From the NCBI GenBank assembly GCA_963205525.1, contig CAUJJP010000046.1, positions 1 through 64,000 on the forward strand: a stretch of DNA of 64,000 nt, read 5' to 3'. Each line of letters starts with the position of its first letter. Positions within the stretch are counted from its first letter, which is position 1. Source of the stretch: Pseudomonadota bacterium. Lineage in GTDB: Bacteria > Pseudomonadota > Gammaproteobacteria > Burkholderiales > Burkholderiaceae. Below, piece after piece: positions 1 to 10,711 of the stretch. The notes beneath the pieces are model-generated. The model ran no database searches. It was not told where the DNA came from and worked only from the letters and a program-made list of their open reading frames with translations. The position numbers were made by a program, and so were the translations under genes.

Positions 1-16
1 GAGCCGGCCGGGCGGG

Positions 17-86
17 CTGAAGCGGCTGAAGCGGCTGAAGCGGCCCCCCTGCCCCCGCGCACCCCGCGCACCCCGCGCACCCCGCG
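17..86. repeat. two short tandem repeat arrays upstream of the GGDEF-like gene
   Basis: Positions 17-43 hold three exact copies of the 9-mer CTGAAGCGG. Positions 60-86 hold three exact copies of CACCCCGCG. Both lie in the non-coding stretch before the first gene. The cause is probably replication slippage in GC-rich DNA. No function can be assigned. Confidence 0.8.
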
Positions 87-176
87 CCCCCCGAGTTGCG
101 GTGAAACTGCGCGCGCAGCCGTGCCGTTCTGTGGTCGAATGCTCGAGTCGCGGCACCGTGCTGCCGACAAACTTCC

Positions 177-1004
177 ATGCACCCGAGTTCCGAACAGGTT
201 TCGTCCACCGAGCGCAGCGCACCGGCCTGGCCGCGTGCGCTGCTGGCCGGCGCGGCCGGCGCCCTGCTGGCCGGCAGCGTGCCGCTGCTGTGGCCGGCCA
301 CGCCCTGGCCGGCGGCGCTGGCCACCGCCGGCGTGGCGGCGCTGGTGGCCGGCGCCGCCGCCTGGCGCCGACCGGCAGCCGCCGGTCCCCAGCCGGCGCC
401 GCCGGTCGCCACCGAATCGCTGCTGCACGACCTGCAGACCGGCATGTTCCACCGCACCGCCTTCCTGGCGCTGGCGGAACGCGACTGGCTGCGCGCCGGC
501 CGCTACGGCGGGGCGGTGGCCTTGCTGCTGGTGGAGATCGACCGCCTGCGCCCGCTCACCGAGCAGATGGGCTCGCAGGTCGCCGATGCGCTGCTCGCCG
601 GCCTCGGGCGCCAGGTCATGGCATCGCTGCGCGCCGCCGACCTGCTGGCGCGCTTCGACGAAGCCCAGATCGCGGTCTTCCTGCCCCAGGCCGACGCCAC
701 CGGCGCCCTGGACGTGGGTGACCGCATCCGCGCCATGGTCGAGCAGCTGCAGCTGCCCGGCCTGCCCGAGGGGGCGCGCTTCAGCGCCAGCGTTGGCGTG
801 GCCGTCCTGCGCCCCTTGCATCAACCGCTGAACGCCTTGGTCGCGATGGCGCAGCAGGCGCTGCGCAGCGCGCGCCAGACCGGCGGCAACTGCGTGCGTG
901 CGGCCAGCGCCGAACCGCCCTGGATGCCTGCGCGCAGCGCCGGCCAGGGTGAAGAGGGGCGGCCGGAGAAGCCGCGCAACCCGGGGCGCGCGGGCGAGAT
1001 CTGA
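177..1004 (+). CDS. membrane-anchored protein with degenerate GGDEF domain
   Basis: A 275-residue protein with two hydrophobic segments near residues 19-41 and 45-63, followed by a domain with the fold pattern of diguanylate cyclases: a DxxTGMFHRxAF-like entry around 85-96 and a VALLLVEIDRLRPL strand around 114-126. The position that carries GGDEF in active enzymes reads FDEAQ (160-164), so the catalytic and GTP-binding residues are lost and c-di-GMP synthesis is unlikely. The C-terminal 40 residues are low complexity. A role as a c-di-GMP or nucleotide sensor, or as a decayed cyclase, is inference. It runs convergent to the lipocalin gene, 54 bp away. Confidence 0.75.
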   Translation: MHPSSEQVSSTERSAPAWPRALLAGAAGALLAGSVPLLWPATPWPAALATAGVAALVAGAAAWRRPAAAGPQPAPPVATESLLHDLQTGMFHRTAFLALAERDWLRAGRYGGAVALLLVEIDRLRPLTEQMGSQVADALLAGLGRQVMASLRAADLLARFDEAQIAVFLPQADATGALDVGDRIRAMVEQLQLPGLPEGARFSASVGVAVLRPLHQPLNALVAMAQQALRSARQTGGNCVRAASAEPPWMPARSAGQGEEGRPEKPRNPGRAGEI

Positions 1005-1058
1005 GCACTGGCTCCGGCGGCGGCGGACGCCCATGGGCAGGCGGCGCGGCCGGGCCCC

Positions 1059-2336
1059 TCACAGCCGCAGCGGCGCCGCGTAGCCGGTGAGCTCCAGGTA
1101 GCCCAGGCCGACCCGCCGGCCCTGCACGTCCAGCAGTTCCGACAGGCCTTCCCAGTAGACGTTGCCGGTGCTCGCGCGGGCGTCAAGTTCCTGCGCGTCC
1201 AGCAGGGCGCGCAGGTGGTGCTCGCCGGCCGGGGTGCGCAGCGACCATTCGACCGGATAGCGGCCGCCGGTGCCGGTGCTGGACCAGTGGCGGCGCGGCT
1301 GCATGTCCACCTCCTGCGGCCTGAAGGCCTGCGTCGTGCCGGCTGCAGGTCGCCAGCTGCCGCCCGCCCACAGCACGCTGCCGTCGCGTCGGCGCAGCCG
1401 AAAGACGGTGAGCGCCGCGCCGTCGGCGAGGTTGATGCCGGCCCAGTCCCAGCCCACCGCCTCGGGATGCAGCAGCTCGTCGCTCCACTCGTGGTCCAGC
1501 CAGGCGCGACCGCCGGGGTCGTGGCCGCTGGCAAAGCGGCCGGCGGGGTCGGCCTGCAGCCCCAGCTGCGGCAGGCTGTAGTAGTGGCTGGCCTGCGCCG
1601 GATCGGGACCCTTGCGCGACCAGCCGGCGTCGCCTTGCAGCAGCAGCGGCTGGGTTGCGCGCAGGCGCAGGTCGAGCGCGAGTTCGTGCGCCGGCCCCTG
1701 GGCTGGCTCCTGGGTTGGCCCCTGGGTGGACCCCAGCGCGGGGAGGTGCGCCTGCGCCTGCCAAGCGTCGCCGCTGCGCGCCAGCCGCCAGCGGCCGATC
1801 TGCAGCCGCGCGTCGTCCAGCGCCGCCGCCGCCGGCTGCGCCGCCGGATCGCCGCTCCAGCGCGCGATGCGCTGCGCGTGCCGGTGCCGGCCTTGGCGCA
1901 GGTCGGTCACCGCCGCGTGCGCGAACAGCAGCTGGCGCGGCGCGAAGCGGCTGCGGCTGTCGGCGCCCAGCCCGGTTCGGTGGCGAAAGAAGCTGAGCTG
2001 AAAGCCCAGGGTCGGTGCCTCCATCGACCCTTGCCAGCCGCTCAGGTACCACCACTCGGTGCGCGACTCGGGGTGGGCGCCGTGGTCGCGCGGGAACTGC
2101 AGCGCACGCTGCGTCAAGGCCGCATCGGCATGTGAGCGCCCCCAGGACCGGGCTGCGCCCAGCCCGCCATCGGGCTTGCAAACCCGATGGCCCTCGCCAG
2201 GCGAATCACAGTCCGCAGTGGACCGTGATTCGTCCGGGCTCGGCCCCCCCGCGGGGATCAAGGAAACTTGGGACGGCCCGGCGTTTCCTTGAGACGGCAG
2301 CGGCACCGCCACCAGCAGCAGCGAGCGCCGCCTCAT
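1059..2336 (-). CDS. AttH/CrtC-type lipocalin-like secreted protein of an ABC transporter operon
   Basis: A 425-residue protein of the AttH / carotenoid 1,2-hydratase-like family (two lipocalin-like halves). The family hallmark FPRDHGAHP...RTEWWYLSGW opens the mature domain, and LDHEWSDE and GWDWAGINL occur in the second half. The ATG at 2336 overlaps the permease stop by 4 bp, so it is translationally coupled to the ABC transporter. Family members in this operon type are predicted secreted or periplasmic; substrate and reaction are unknown, and the old 'hydratase' name is inherited from photosynthetic relatives. The N-terminus is odd. A short signal-like segment ([14 protein letters not shown]) is followed by about 49 residues encoded by four consecutive DNA hairpins (2149-2292) before the conserved domain begins. 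This looks like an in-frame insertion. Confidence 0.8.
   Translation of the reverse strand: MRRRSLLLVAVPLPSQGNAGPSQVSLIPAGGPSPDESRSTADCDSPGEGHRVCKPDGGLGAARSWGRSHADAALTQRALQFPRDHGAHPESRTEWWYLSGWQGSMEAPTLGFQLSFFRHRTGLGADSRSRFAPRQLLFAHAAVTDLRQGRHRHAQRIARWSGDPAAQPAAAALDDARLQIGRWRLARSGDAWQAQAHLPALGSTQGPTQEPAQGPAHELALDLRLRATQPLLLQGDAGWSRKGPDPAQASHYYSLPQLGLQADPAGRFASGHDPGGRAWLDHEWSDELLHPEAVGWDWAGINLADGAALTVFRLRRRDGSVLWAGGSWRPAAGTTQAFRPQEVDMQPRRHWSSTGTGGRYPVEWSLRTPAGEHHLRALLDAQELDARASTGNVYWEGLSELLDVQGRRVGLGYLELTGYAAPLRL
2149..2292. repeat. array of four consecutive palindromes inside the lipocalin gene
   Basis: Four inverted repeats follow one another. They are CGGGCT/AGCCCG (2149-2154/2161-2166), CCATCGGG/CCCGATGG (2167-2174/2183-2190), CGAATCAC/GTGATTCG (2202-2209/2225-2232) with inner GTCC/GGAC, and TCAAGGAAAC/GTTTCCTTGA (2258-2267/2283-2292). 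They occupy codons of about residues 15-63 of the lipocalin protein, between the signal-peptide core and the conserved domain, and keep the frame open. I see no second copy in the window. Confidence 0.85.
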
Positions 2337-4851
2337 GCCTCCTCCTGCACCGCGCGCAGCGCGCTGCCGCTGGCGGCGTGGCGGGCGCTGAAGGCGGCGG
2401 TCAGGCTGCCGCCGGCCAGCACCGCCAGCGCCAGGGCGGCCAGTTGCAGCCCCGGCAGCCGCATGTCCATGCTCCAGTGAAAGCTCTGCGGGTTCACGAC
2501 ATGGATCAGCAGCGCGCTCACCGCCAGCCCCAGGGCGAGGCCCATCAAGGTGCCGGCGGCAAGCCACAGCGTGCTCTCGCCGACCACCAGGGCGACGATC
2601 TGGCGCCGCGTCAGGCCCAGGTGGACCAGGAGCCCGAATTCCTTGCGCCGGGCCGCCACCTGCGCCGCCAGGCTGGCGGCGACGCCGACCAGGCCGATCG
2701 CGATCGCCACCGCCTGCAGCCAGCGCGTGACGGCGAAGCTGCGGTCGAACACGCGCAGCGTGCGCTGGCGCATCTCGCCTGCGCTCGCCAGCTCCAGCGT
2801 GGCCGGCTGCGCCAGGGCCTGCAGGGCCGAGCGCAGCGCCTGCTCGCTGGCGCCGGCGGCCAGGCGCAGCGCGAGCTCGTCGATGCGGGTGTCGCCGCTG
2901 TGCCGCTGGTAGTCGGCGAGCTCGATGGCGACGCTGCCGAACTGGCGCGCGTAGTCGCGCCAGACGCCGCGCACCCGGCAGGCGAGCGGCCCGCTGTCCA
3001 ACGGCAGCGTGAGCAGCGTTCCCGTCTCGGCGCGGTGCAGGGCCTGCATCGCCTCGCTCACGTAGCAGCCGGGCAGACCCGGATCCGGCGCCGGGCCTGC
3101 GGGCAGCGCTGCACCCAGCAGCGGCAGCGCCTGCGCGGGGTCGCCGAACTCGCGCGCCAGCAACGCCACCGGCGGCAGATCCGGGTCCGGCGTCAGCAGG
3201 CGCAGCCGGCGCCGCTGGACCTTAGCCACGCCGGGCAGGGTGGCGGCGGCCACGAGCAGGCGCTGCGGCAGACCGGCGTCGCCGGGCGCGAGGCTGCGCA
3301 CATAGAGGTCTGCCGGCAGCAGGCGGTCCAGCCAGTGCTCGACGCTGTGGCGGAAGCTGCCCACCATCACCGTCAGCGCCACCGCGAGGGCGAGCGCGGC
3401 GACCACGCCTGCCACCACCGCGGTGGCGGTCTGGCGCTGGAAGGCGGCGCGCTGCAGCGCCAGCCTGGGCAGCAGGGCCCGCGGCAGCGGCCAGCGCGCG
3501 AGCAAGGCCTGCACCACCCAGGGCAGGGCCGCGATGGCGGCACCCAGCAGGCAGGCCACCGCGGCGTAGGCCGCCAGCGGCAGGCCGGCGATCGGCGGCG
3601 CAAAGGCCAGCGCCAGGCCCGCCACGCCGGCCAGCAGCGCCGGCCAGGGGGTGGAGCGCGGCGCGTGCAGGCTGGAGTAGCCCTTCAGCGCGCGCGCCGG
3701 CTGCACGCGCTGCGCCGCGCGCGCCGGCCACCAGCCGCCGGCCAGCGTGGCCGCCACGCCGAGGCCGAAGAACAGCGCGAGCGTGGACGGCGTGGCCTGC
3801 AGCGCGCTGTCGGTGCCCGGCAGCAGGCCTGAGATCGCGCCCGCGCCGAGGTCGCCGGCCAGCCAGCGCAGCCCTGCGCCGGCCAGCGCCAGCCCGCCGG
3901 CCAGGCCGAGCGTGCTGCCCGCCACGCCCAGCCCCAGGCACTCCAGCGCCACCAGGCGCCGCCGCTCGCGCGCCGTCATGCCCAGCACGCCGAGGAGGGC
4001 GAAGCTGCCGATCCGCCGCGCCACCGAGAGCGCGACCACCGAGTAGACGAGGAAGCCGCCGACCAGCAGCGCCACCAGCGCCAGCACGCCGAGGTTGACG
4101 CGGTAGGCGCGCGAGAGCTGCGCCGCGCGCTCCAGGGCCTGTTGCGGGCGTTCGGCGCGCCAGCCGGGCGCCAGCGCCGGCGTGGCGGCGCCGGGCGCCA
4201 GGCGCAGGTCCACGCGCGTGATGCGGCCGGCAAAACCGAAGCGGTCCTGCGCCGCCGACAGGTCCATCACCGCCAGCGCCGGGCCGCCGGCCGCCACCCA
4301 GCCGGCCACGCGCAGCCGTTGCCACCGCGCGCCGGCCGCCAGCGCGATCTGCTGGCCGTGCACGACCCCGAGCTGCCGGCGCGCGGCGGCGTTGAGGAAG
4401 ACGTTCGCCGGGTCCAGCAGCGCCAGCCGGTCCTCGCCCGGTGCCGGCCGCGGCTGCAAGGCGGGGGCCAGGGCGCCGATCTCCAGCCCGTCGACGCCCA
4501 GCACGCGCAGCGGCAGCTCAGGCAGACCGGGCTGGTCCGCACGCTGCGCCTGGCTGTCGAATTCGATCACCGCCACCGCCTGCTGCACGCCCGGTGCGCC
4601 GGCCAGCTGCGCGTAGGCCTGGTCGGGCAGGCTGGCGCCGCCGACGGCGACCACGCTGAGGTCGGGCTCGCCCTGGCTGGCGCGCAGCGCGCGGCCGAAC
4701 TCGGCCAGCGCCGAGGCATTGATCAGCTGCACCGAGGACGCCAGGGCGACGCCGAGCGCGATCGCCAGCAGCGCCGCGGCGTGCTGCCAGGGGTGGTGGC
4801 GCCACTCGCGCCAGGCCAGGGCGGCGTAGTCGGCCAGGCGCGGTCCGCCGC

Positions 4852-4855
<4 letters not shown>
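2333..4855 (-). CDS. ABC transporter permease, FtsX/MacB type
   Basis: An 840-residue inner-membrane permease with the layout of the large FtsX family: an N-terminal transmembrane helix (about 25-45), a long periplasmic region, three helices around 260-390, a second central hydrophobic block, another periplasmic domain, and three C-terminal helices (about 700-830). Members of this family pair with LolD/MacB-like ATPases to move lipids, lipoproteins or peptides by mechanotransmission rather than through a channel. The GTG start overlaps the ATPase stop (GTGA), and the stop overlaps the lipocalin ATG. The three genes therefore form one unit. The cargo is unknown. Confidence 0.85.
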
Positions 4856-5535
<680 letters not shown>

Positions 5536-5569
5536 GGTGGCCGATGGTGGTGCAGCGGGCCGCTTCGGC

Positions 5570-6502
5570 TCAGGCTGCGGCCCAGGCCTGCAGCCGCTGC
5601 AGGGCGCGCGGCAGGACGTCGGCGGCGTCGCAGGCGACGATCTCGCGCTCGGGCATGGAGCGCAGCCAGGTCAGCTGGTGCTTGGCGAGCTGGCGCGTGG
5701 CGGCGGCGGCGGTCTCGCGCAGCGGCGCGAGCTCGCCCGCGTCCAGCGCCGCCCAGGCCTGACGGTAGCCCACGCAGCGCATGGACGGCAGGCCGGGGTG
5801 GAGGTCGCCACGCGCGCGCAGGGCACGCACCTCGTCGACGAAGCCGGCCGCCAGCATGGCGTCCAGGCGCTGCGCGATGCGCGCGTGCAGCCAGCTCCGT
5901 GCCGCGGGCTCCAGCGCCAGCAGCGGCCATTCGGCCGATCGGTCGCTGCGTGCCGCGGCCTGCTGCCAGTGTGACAGGGGGCGGCCGGAGCGCTCCCAGA
6001 CCTCGAGCGCGCGCTGGATGCGCTGGCCGTCGCCGGGCGCCAGGCGAGCCGCCGTCACCGGGTCCACGCGCGCCAGCTCGGCGTGCAGCGCCGGCCAGCC
6101 CTGCTCGGCGGCGCGCGCCTCCAGCACGGCGCGCAGCGCCGGGTCGGCGCCCGGCATGGCGTCCAGGCCCTGGCGCAGCGCCTTCAGGTAGAGCATGGTG
6201 CCGCCCACCAGCAGCGGCAGCCGGCCGCGGGAACGGATCTCGGCCGCCAGCCGCGCCGCGTCGGCGGCGAACTGCGCCGCGCTGTAGGCCTGCAGCGGGT
6301 CGCGGATGTCGATCAGGTGGTGCACCACCGCGGCGCGCTCGGCCGGCGTGGGCTTGGCGGTGCCGATGTCCATGCCGCGGTAGACCAGCGCCGAGTCGAC
6401 GCTGATCACCTCCAGCGGCAGCTCTTGCGCCAGCGCGAGCGCGACCGCGGTCTTGCCGCTGGCGGTGGGGCCGGCCAGGCAGATGCCGCGCAGCGTGCTC
6501 AT
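5570..6502 (-). CDS. miaA: tRNA dimethylallyltransferase
   Basis: This 310-residue enzyme transfers a dimethylallyl group to A37 of tRNAs reading UNN codons. The P-loop GPTASGKT is at the N-terminus, followed by [19 protein letters not shown], the DI(R)DP substrate segment, and [11 protein letters not shown]; the C-terminal [12 protein letters not shown] matches the family. The ATG at 6502 overlaps the stop of the upstream MFS gene (ATGA). Length is normal for bacterial MiaA (about 310-320). Confidence 0.95.
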   Translation of the reverse strand: MSTLRGICLAGPTASGKTAVALALAQELPLEVISVDSALVYRGMDIGTAKPTPAERAAVVHHLIDIRDPLQAYSAAQFAADAARLAAEIRSRGRLPLLVGGTMLYLKALRQGLDAMPGADPALRAVLEARAAEQGWPALHAELARVDPVTAARLAPGDGQRIQRALEVWERSGRPLSHWQQAAARSDRSAEWPLLALEPAARSWLHARIAQRLDAMLAAGFVDEVRALRARGDLHPGLPSMRCVGYRQAWAALDAGELAPLRETAAAATRQLAKHQLTWLRSMPEREIVACDAADVLPRALQRLQAWAAA

Positions 6503-7707
6503 CCGTGGCGCCGCACCAGGGTCCAGCTGACGAGGCAGGTCATGCCGGACCAGAAGCCCAGCGTCCAGGCAAAGGGCTGCACGCTGGCGTCGAGCACGAC
6601 GCCGAACCAGCGGCCGATCGCGAACGCCACCAGCGCCATCACGAAGCCGGCGAGCGCCGATGTGGCCCCCGCCTTGTTCGGAAACGGCGCCACCGTGCCC
6701 GCCTGCCCGCAAGGCATGTGCAGACCGTGGCCGAAATAGAACAGCCACTGTGGCACCAGCAGCGCCCACACCGATTCCAGGCCGGCGGCAGACAGCGCAA
6801 CGACGCCCAGCCCGCCTGCGGCGCTGAAGACGGCCGCGCGCTGCACGGTGCCGCGCAACCCGTGGCGGCGGATCGCCGGCCGGCAGGCGAAGGTGCCCAG
6901 CAGGTAGCTGCCGCTGACCGATCCCATGGCCAGCCCGTACTGGGTCGGGCTCAATCCCAGCATGCCGATGAAGACGAAGGACGAGCCGGCGAGGAAGGCG
7001 AACACGCCGCCGTAGGCGCAGCTCACGTGCAGCATCCAGGCGCGGAAGGTCGGGTTGCGGGCGATCTCCAGCCAGTTCGCCAGCATCGGCCCCGGTGCGG
7101 TGGCCTGCGGGTTCTTGTGCGGGATCGTCTCCGGCACGCGCCAGGCGATCACCGCCAGCGTGAGCGCGCCGTAGGCCGCCACCACGCCGAGCGCGGCGCG
7201 CCAGCCGGCGTGACTGGACACCAGGCCGCCTATCGTCGGCCCGGTGAGCGCGACCAGGCCCAGGCCGCTGAGCGCCAGCGCCATCACGTGCGCGCCCTCC
7301 ACCGGCTCGTAGAGGTCGCGCAGCATGGCACGCGAGCAGACGATGGCGCCCGCCATCGCAAAGCCCTGCAGCGCGCGCCAGGCCACCAGCTGCTCGATGC
7401 TGGCGGCGAGCACGCCGCCCAGGCTGGCCAGCGCGTAGCCGGCCAGGGTGAGCAGCAGCACCGGGCGGCGGCCGAAGCGGTCCGCCACCGGCCCCCACAG
7501 CAGCTGGCCGACTCCGAAGGCCAGGATCAGCGCCGCCATCGTCATCTGCGCCATCGTCATCGGCGCCGCCAGCTCCTGTGTCAGCAGCGGCAGCGCCGGC
7601 AGGTAGATGTCGGTGGTGGCCGGCTGCAGCCCCATCAGCATCGCCAGCACGGCGGCGGCCGTGCCGTGGCCCAGCGTGCGCCGGCTGGCCTGGATCGGCG
7701 CGCTCAT
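6499..7707 (-). CDS. MFS drug-efflux transporter, Bcr/CflA family
   Basis: A 402-residue inner-membrane protein with about 12 hydrophobic helices. The family entry motif [11 protein letters not shown] lies after helix 1 and the MFS motif A segment [14 protein letters not shown] follows helix 2, as in Bcr/CflA proton-driven exporters. The start at 7707 is chosen because it overlaps the stop of the pseudouridine synthase gene by one base (TGATG), whereas the longer open frame has no plausible start. The substrate cannot be read from sequence. Its place between two RNA-modification genes is probably operonic convenience. Confidence 0.85.
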   Translation of the reverse strand: MSAPIQASRRTLGHGTAAAVLAMLMGLQPATTDIYLPALPLLTQELAAPMTMAQMTMAALILAFGVGQLLWGPVADRFGRRPVLLLTLAGYALASLGGVLAASIEQLVAWRALQGFAMAGAIVCSRAMLRDLYEPVEGAHVMALALSGLGLVALTGPTIGGLVSSHAGWRAALGVVAAYGALTLAVIAWRVPETIPHKNPQATAPGPMLANWLEIARNPTFRAWMLHVSCAYGGVFAFLAGSSFVFIGMLGLSPTQYGLAMGSVSGSYLLGTFACRPAIRRHGLRGTVQRAAVFSAAGGLGVVALSAAGLESVWALLVPQWLFYFGHGLHMPCGQAGTVAPFPNKAGATSALAGFVMALVAFAIGRWFGVVLDASVQPFAWTLGFWSGMTCLVSWTLVRRHG

Positions 7708-8474
7708 CAGGCGAAACGCTCGTGCGGGCCGAGGTAGCGCCACTGGCCGACCGGCAGCTGGCCGAGCACCACGCTGCCGATGCGCACCCGCTTGAGCCCC
7801 AGCACCTCCAGGTCGACTTGCTCGCACATGCGGCGGATCTGGCGCTTGCGCCCCTCGCGCAGCACGAAGCGCAGCTGGTCCTCGTTGGCCCAGCTCACCT
7901 TGGCCGGGCGCAGGGCGCGGCCGTCCAGCATCAGGCCGTGGCGCAGCCGCTGCAGCCCGGCGTCGGGCAGCGGCGCACCGTTCGTGCTGCGCACACGCAC
8001 CAGGTATTCCTTCTCCACCGTGCTGTCGTCGCCGATCAGCTGCCTGGCGACGCGGCCGTCCTGGGTCAGCACCAGCAGCCCGGTGGAGTCGATGTCCAGC
8101 CGTCCGGCAGGAGCGAGCCCGCGCAGCTGACCGGGGTGAAAGCGCCTGGGCAGCCTGTCCTGTGCCCAGCGGCTGGTGGGGCCGATCAGGCTGGCCGCGG
8201 GCGCGTAGCCATCCTCGGCCTGGCCGCTGACAAAGCCCACCGGCTTGTGCAGCAAGACGGTGACGCGCTCGGCCTGTTCCTGGCGCGCGCGCGGATCGAC
8301 CTCGATGCGCGCATCCGGCGCCGCGCGCTGGCCCAGCACCGCGGGCGCGCCGTCCACCCGCACCCAGCCGGCTTCGATCCAGGCGTCGGCCTCGCGCCGC
8401 GACGCGATCCCGCGTTCGGTCATCAGCTTGGCGACGCGCACCCCCTGCGTCGCCGAAGAATCGGGTGTTGGCAT
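7707..8474 (-). CDS. RsuA/RluF-like rRNA pseudouridine synthase with S4 domain
   Basis: A 255-residue protein. An N-terminal S4 RNA-binding domain ([22 protein letters not shown]) is followed by the catalytic domain with [17 protein letters not shown], whose Asp is the nucleophile, then EKEYLV and a C-terminal [11 protein letters not shown]. The [10 protein letters not shown] segment is most like the RluF/RluB/RsuA group. RluF, which acts on 23S rRNA around position 2604, is the best guess, but the exact site is not provable here. The start at 8474 is preferred; a longer frame would run toward the divergent gene at 8541. Confidence 0.82.
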   Translation of the reverse strand: MPTPDSSATQGVRVAKLMTERGIASRREADAWIEAGWVRVDGAPAVLGQRAAPDARIEVDPRARQEQAERVTVLLHKPVGFVSGQAEDGYAPAASLIGPTSRWAQDRLPRRFHPGQLRGLAPAGRLDIDSTGLLVLTQDGRVARQLIGDDSTVEKEYLVRVRSTNGAPLPDAGLQRLRHGLMLDGRALRPAKVSWANEDQLRFVLREGRKRQIRRMCEQVDLEVLGLKRVRIGSVVLGQLPVGQWRYLGPHERFA

Positions 8475-8540
8475 GGCCGGGATTGGACCATGCCGAGCCG
8501 ACAAGACCCGACTCGCCAGCCAGCCGCTACAGTGGCGGCC

Positions 8541-9038
8541 ATGAACATCCACACCCGACACCTGCCGCTGGGTCTGGCGGCGCTGCTGCTGGCGCTGCCA
8601 TCGGCGCAGGCCGACACGGCGGCGATCCAGCGCTGCCGAGCGGTGCCCGAGGCGGCCGCTCGCCTGGCCTGCTACGACGCCATCGCGCTGCCCGGGCTGG
8701 GCTCGCGCGCCGGCTGGGGCGCACCGGTGGCGGGCGCGCCCGCCACCACCAGCGCCGCCACGCCCAAGGCGCCGGGCGGCGGCTTCGGCTTCGAGAACCG
8801 CTTGCCTGCCGATGCCCCCGAGAGCCTGAGCAGCCGCATCGTCGGCCGCCTGAGCTTCTTCGAGAACGGCACCCAGTTCACGCTGGAGAACGGCCAGGTC
8901 TGGCAGGTCGTCGACAACACGCGTGGCGCCTACGACCTCGACAACCCCACGGTGCGCATCGAGCGCGCCATGCTGGGCAGCTTCATGATGGCGATCGAAG
9001 GCGTCAACCAGCGGCCACGGGTGCGGCGCATACGCTGA
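8541..9038 (+). CDS. small secreted protein of unknown function
   Basis: A 165-residue protein with a clear Sec signal peptide (hydrophobic [15 protein letters not shown], cleavage near residue 24). The mature part begins with a [17 protein letters not shown] motif seen in many proteobacterial periplasmic proteins of unknown role; its two Cys could form a disulfide. The C-terminal half ([18 protein letters not shown]) resembles a small beta-rich domain. It is divergent from the pseudouridine synthase gene and convergent with the threonine aldolase gene. No function is assigned. Confidence 0.75.
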   Translation: MNIHTRHLPLGLAALLLALPSAQADTAAIQRCRAVPEAAARLACYDAIALPGLGSRAGWGAPVAGAPATTSAATPKAPGGGFGFENRLPADAPESLSSRIVGRLSFFENGTQFTLENGQVWQVVDNTRGAYDLDNPTVRIERAMLGSFMMAIEGVNQRPRVRRIR

Positions 9039-9089
9039 CGCCGTTGCACCAGCCGCACCAGCTGCGCCAGCTGCCCCGGTACACCCGCC

Positions 9090-10128
9090 TCAGCCGAGGA
9101 TGCGCAGCAGCCGCTGCGCGGCCTCGCGCACCTGCGGGCCGCTCACGTCCAGGTGGGTGACGGCGCGCACCAGGCGCGGGCCGAAGGCGTTCAGCAGCAC
9201 GCCCTGGGCGCGCGCCAGTTGCACCAGGGTGGCGGCGTCGGGCGCGTGCTCGGCGAGGCGGAAGACGACGATGTTGCTCTGCACCGTCGCCAGGTCCAGC
9301 TGCACGCTGGGGTGTGGCGCCAGCAGCTCGGCGAATGCGCGCGCGTGGGCGTGGTCGTCGGCCAGGCGCGCGCGATGGTGGGCGATGCCGTGCAGCGCGG
9401 CGGCGGCGAACAAGCCGTTCTGGCGCATCGCGCCGCCGAGCATGCGGCGCTGGCGGTCCGCGGCCCGGATCAGGGCGCGCGATCCGGCGAGCAGCGAGCC
9501 GCCCGGTGCCCCCAGGCCCTTGCTGAAGGCCACCGCCACGAGGTCGAAGGGTGCGGCCAGCTCGGCTTCGTCCAGCCCGCTGGCGACGGCGGCGTTCCAC
9601 AGCCGAGCGCCGTCCAGGAAGCGGCCCAGGCCGAGCTCGTGCGCGCGCGCACAAGGCCCGCACCTGCGGCTGCGGCAGCACGATGCCGCCGGCCCGGTTG
9701 TGCGTGTTCTCGATCTGCATCAGGGTGGTCGGCGGGAACACCGGCAGGCCGCTGGGCTTGACCGCCGCCTCCAGTTCGGCCAGATCGAACAGGCCGCCTT
9801 GGCCGACCTCGACCATCTGCACGCCGGCGTTGGCCGCCGCACCCCCGGCCTCGTGCCAGGCGGCGTGGCTTTCGCGTGGGGTGATCACCTCGTCGCCCGG
9901 GCGTGTCATGACGCGCAGCGCGACCTGATTGGCCATGGTGCCGCTGGGCAGCCACAGCGCCGCTTCCTTGCCCAGCAGCTCGGCGCACAAGGCTTGCAGC
10001 CGGGCGGTGCTGGGGTCCTCGCCGTACTGGTCGTCGCCGACCTCGGCGGCGGCGATGGCGGCGCGCATGGCCGCGCTGGGCCTTGTGACGGTGTCGGAGC
10101 GCAGGTCGATGGCGGCGGGCGTGTTCAT
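9090..10128 (-). pseudogene. ltaE: low-specificity L-threonine aldolase, frameshifted
   Basis: This encodes a PLP-dependent threonine aldolase that would split L-threonine into glycine and acetaldehyde. The first frame runs from ATG 10128 through [26 protein letters not shown] and [24 protein letters not shown]. The sequence then continues in another frame with [15 protein letters not shown] and the PLP-lysine region [19 protein letters not shown], ending at 9090. The break falls in an alternating CG run near 9640-9652, where loss of one CG dinucleotide (or gain of one base) explains it. Both halves are otherwise intact, so this is a recent mutation, a slippage-prone tract or a sequencing error. 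If real, the product would be non-functional. Confidence 0.8.
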
Positions 10129-10240
10129 GGCTGCCATCGTGTCACAGCGCGGACCTCCCCGACGGCAATCGGGTGGTCGCGCGCATGGAGCATGCACACA
10201 TAGGCGCGGCGGCGGGCGTTGCGCGCGCCGCCGCGCGGTC

Positions 10241-10582
10241 TCACTTGACGGCGAACTCGTCCAGCGTGCGGCCGGCGGCGAGCGCGCTGCGCAGCCAGGC
10301 CGGGCGCGGCCCGCGGCCACCCCAGGCGTTGCCGGCATCGTCGCGGTACTTGGCGGCGGCCAAAGCGCGCTTGCCGGGTTTGGCGCCGACGCGCTTCTTG
10401 CTGGCGCTGGCCGCCTTCGGGGCGCGCGCGGCCAGGCCGAGGTCGGCCGCGGTCAGGCCATAGGCCACGATCGCTTCCTTGATGCGCTCGACCACGCCGT
10501 CGAGCTCCTTGCGGCGGGTGGCTTCGGCTTCGCGCTGCAGGGTCTCGATCTGCTTCATCAACTGGCTGTAGGTCTTGCTCAT
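10241..10582 (-). CDS. H-NS family nucleoid-associated protein
   Basis: A 113-residue DNA-binding protein. The N-terminal half is a coiled-coil oligomerisation segment ([23 protein letters not shown]...). A Lys/Ala linker follows, then the C-terminal H-NS DNA-binding motif [19 protein letters not shown], where the [10 protein letters not shown] loop is the AT-hook-like minor-groove contact. Such proteins silence AT-rich, often foreign, DNA. The gene is monocistronic and divergent from the transporter at 10712, with an unusually AT-rich 130-bp spacer that could itself be an H-NS target (inference). Confidence 0.9.
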   Translation of the reverse strand: MSKTYSQLMKQIETLQREAEATRRKELDGVVERIKEAIVAYGLTAADLGLAARAPKAASASKKRVGAKPGKRALAAAKYRDDAGNAWGGRGPRPAWLRSALAAGRTLDEFAVK

Positions 10583-10677
10583 GAACGTCTCGGGTGATGG
10601 GGGGTAGGTGATTGCGCGCCCGCAGGGGAGCTGACTCCGCACTGACGCGGGGATGACGTTAACACGAACGGCCAATC

Positions 10678-10683
10678 TATAAT
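10678..10683 (+). promoter_or_regulatory. consensus -10 box (TATAAT) for the queuosine-precursor transporter
   Basis: A perfect TATAAT sits 29 bp before the ATG at 10712 in an AT-rich stretch. No -35 at standard 17-bp spacing is convincing; TTAACA at 10659 is only 13 bp away. The box overlaps an upstream in-frame ATG at 10682, which argues that translation starts at 10712. Confidence 0.55.
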
Positions 10684-10711
10684 GCCAGTCCATGCAATTC
10701 GAGTTGCGAAA

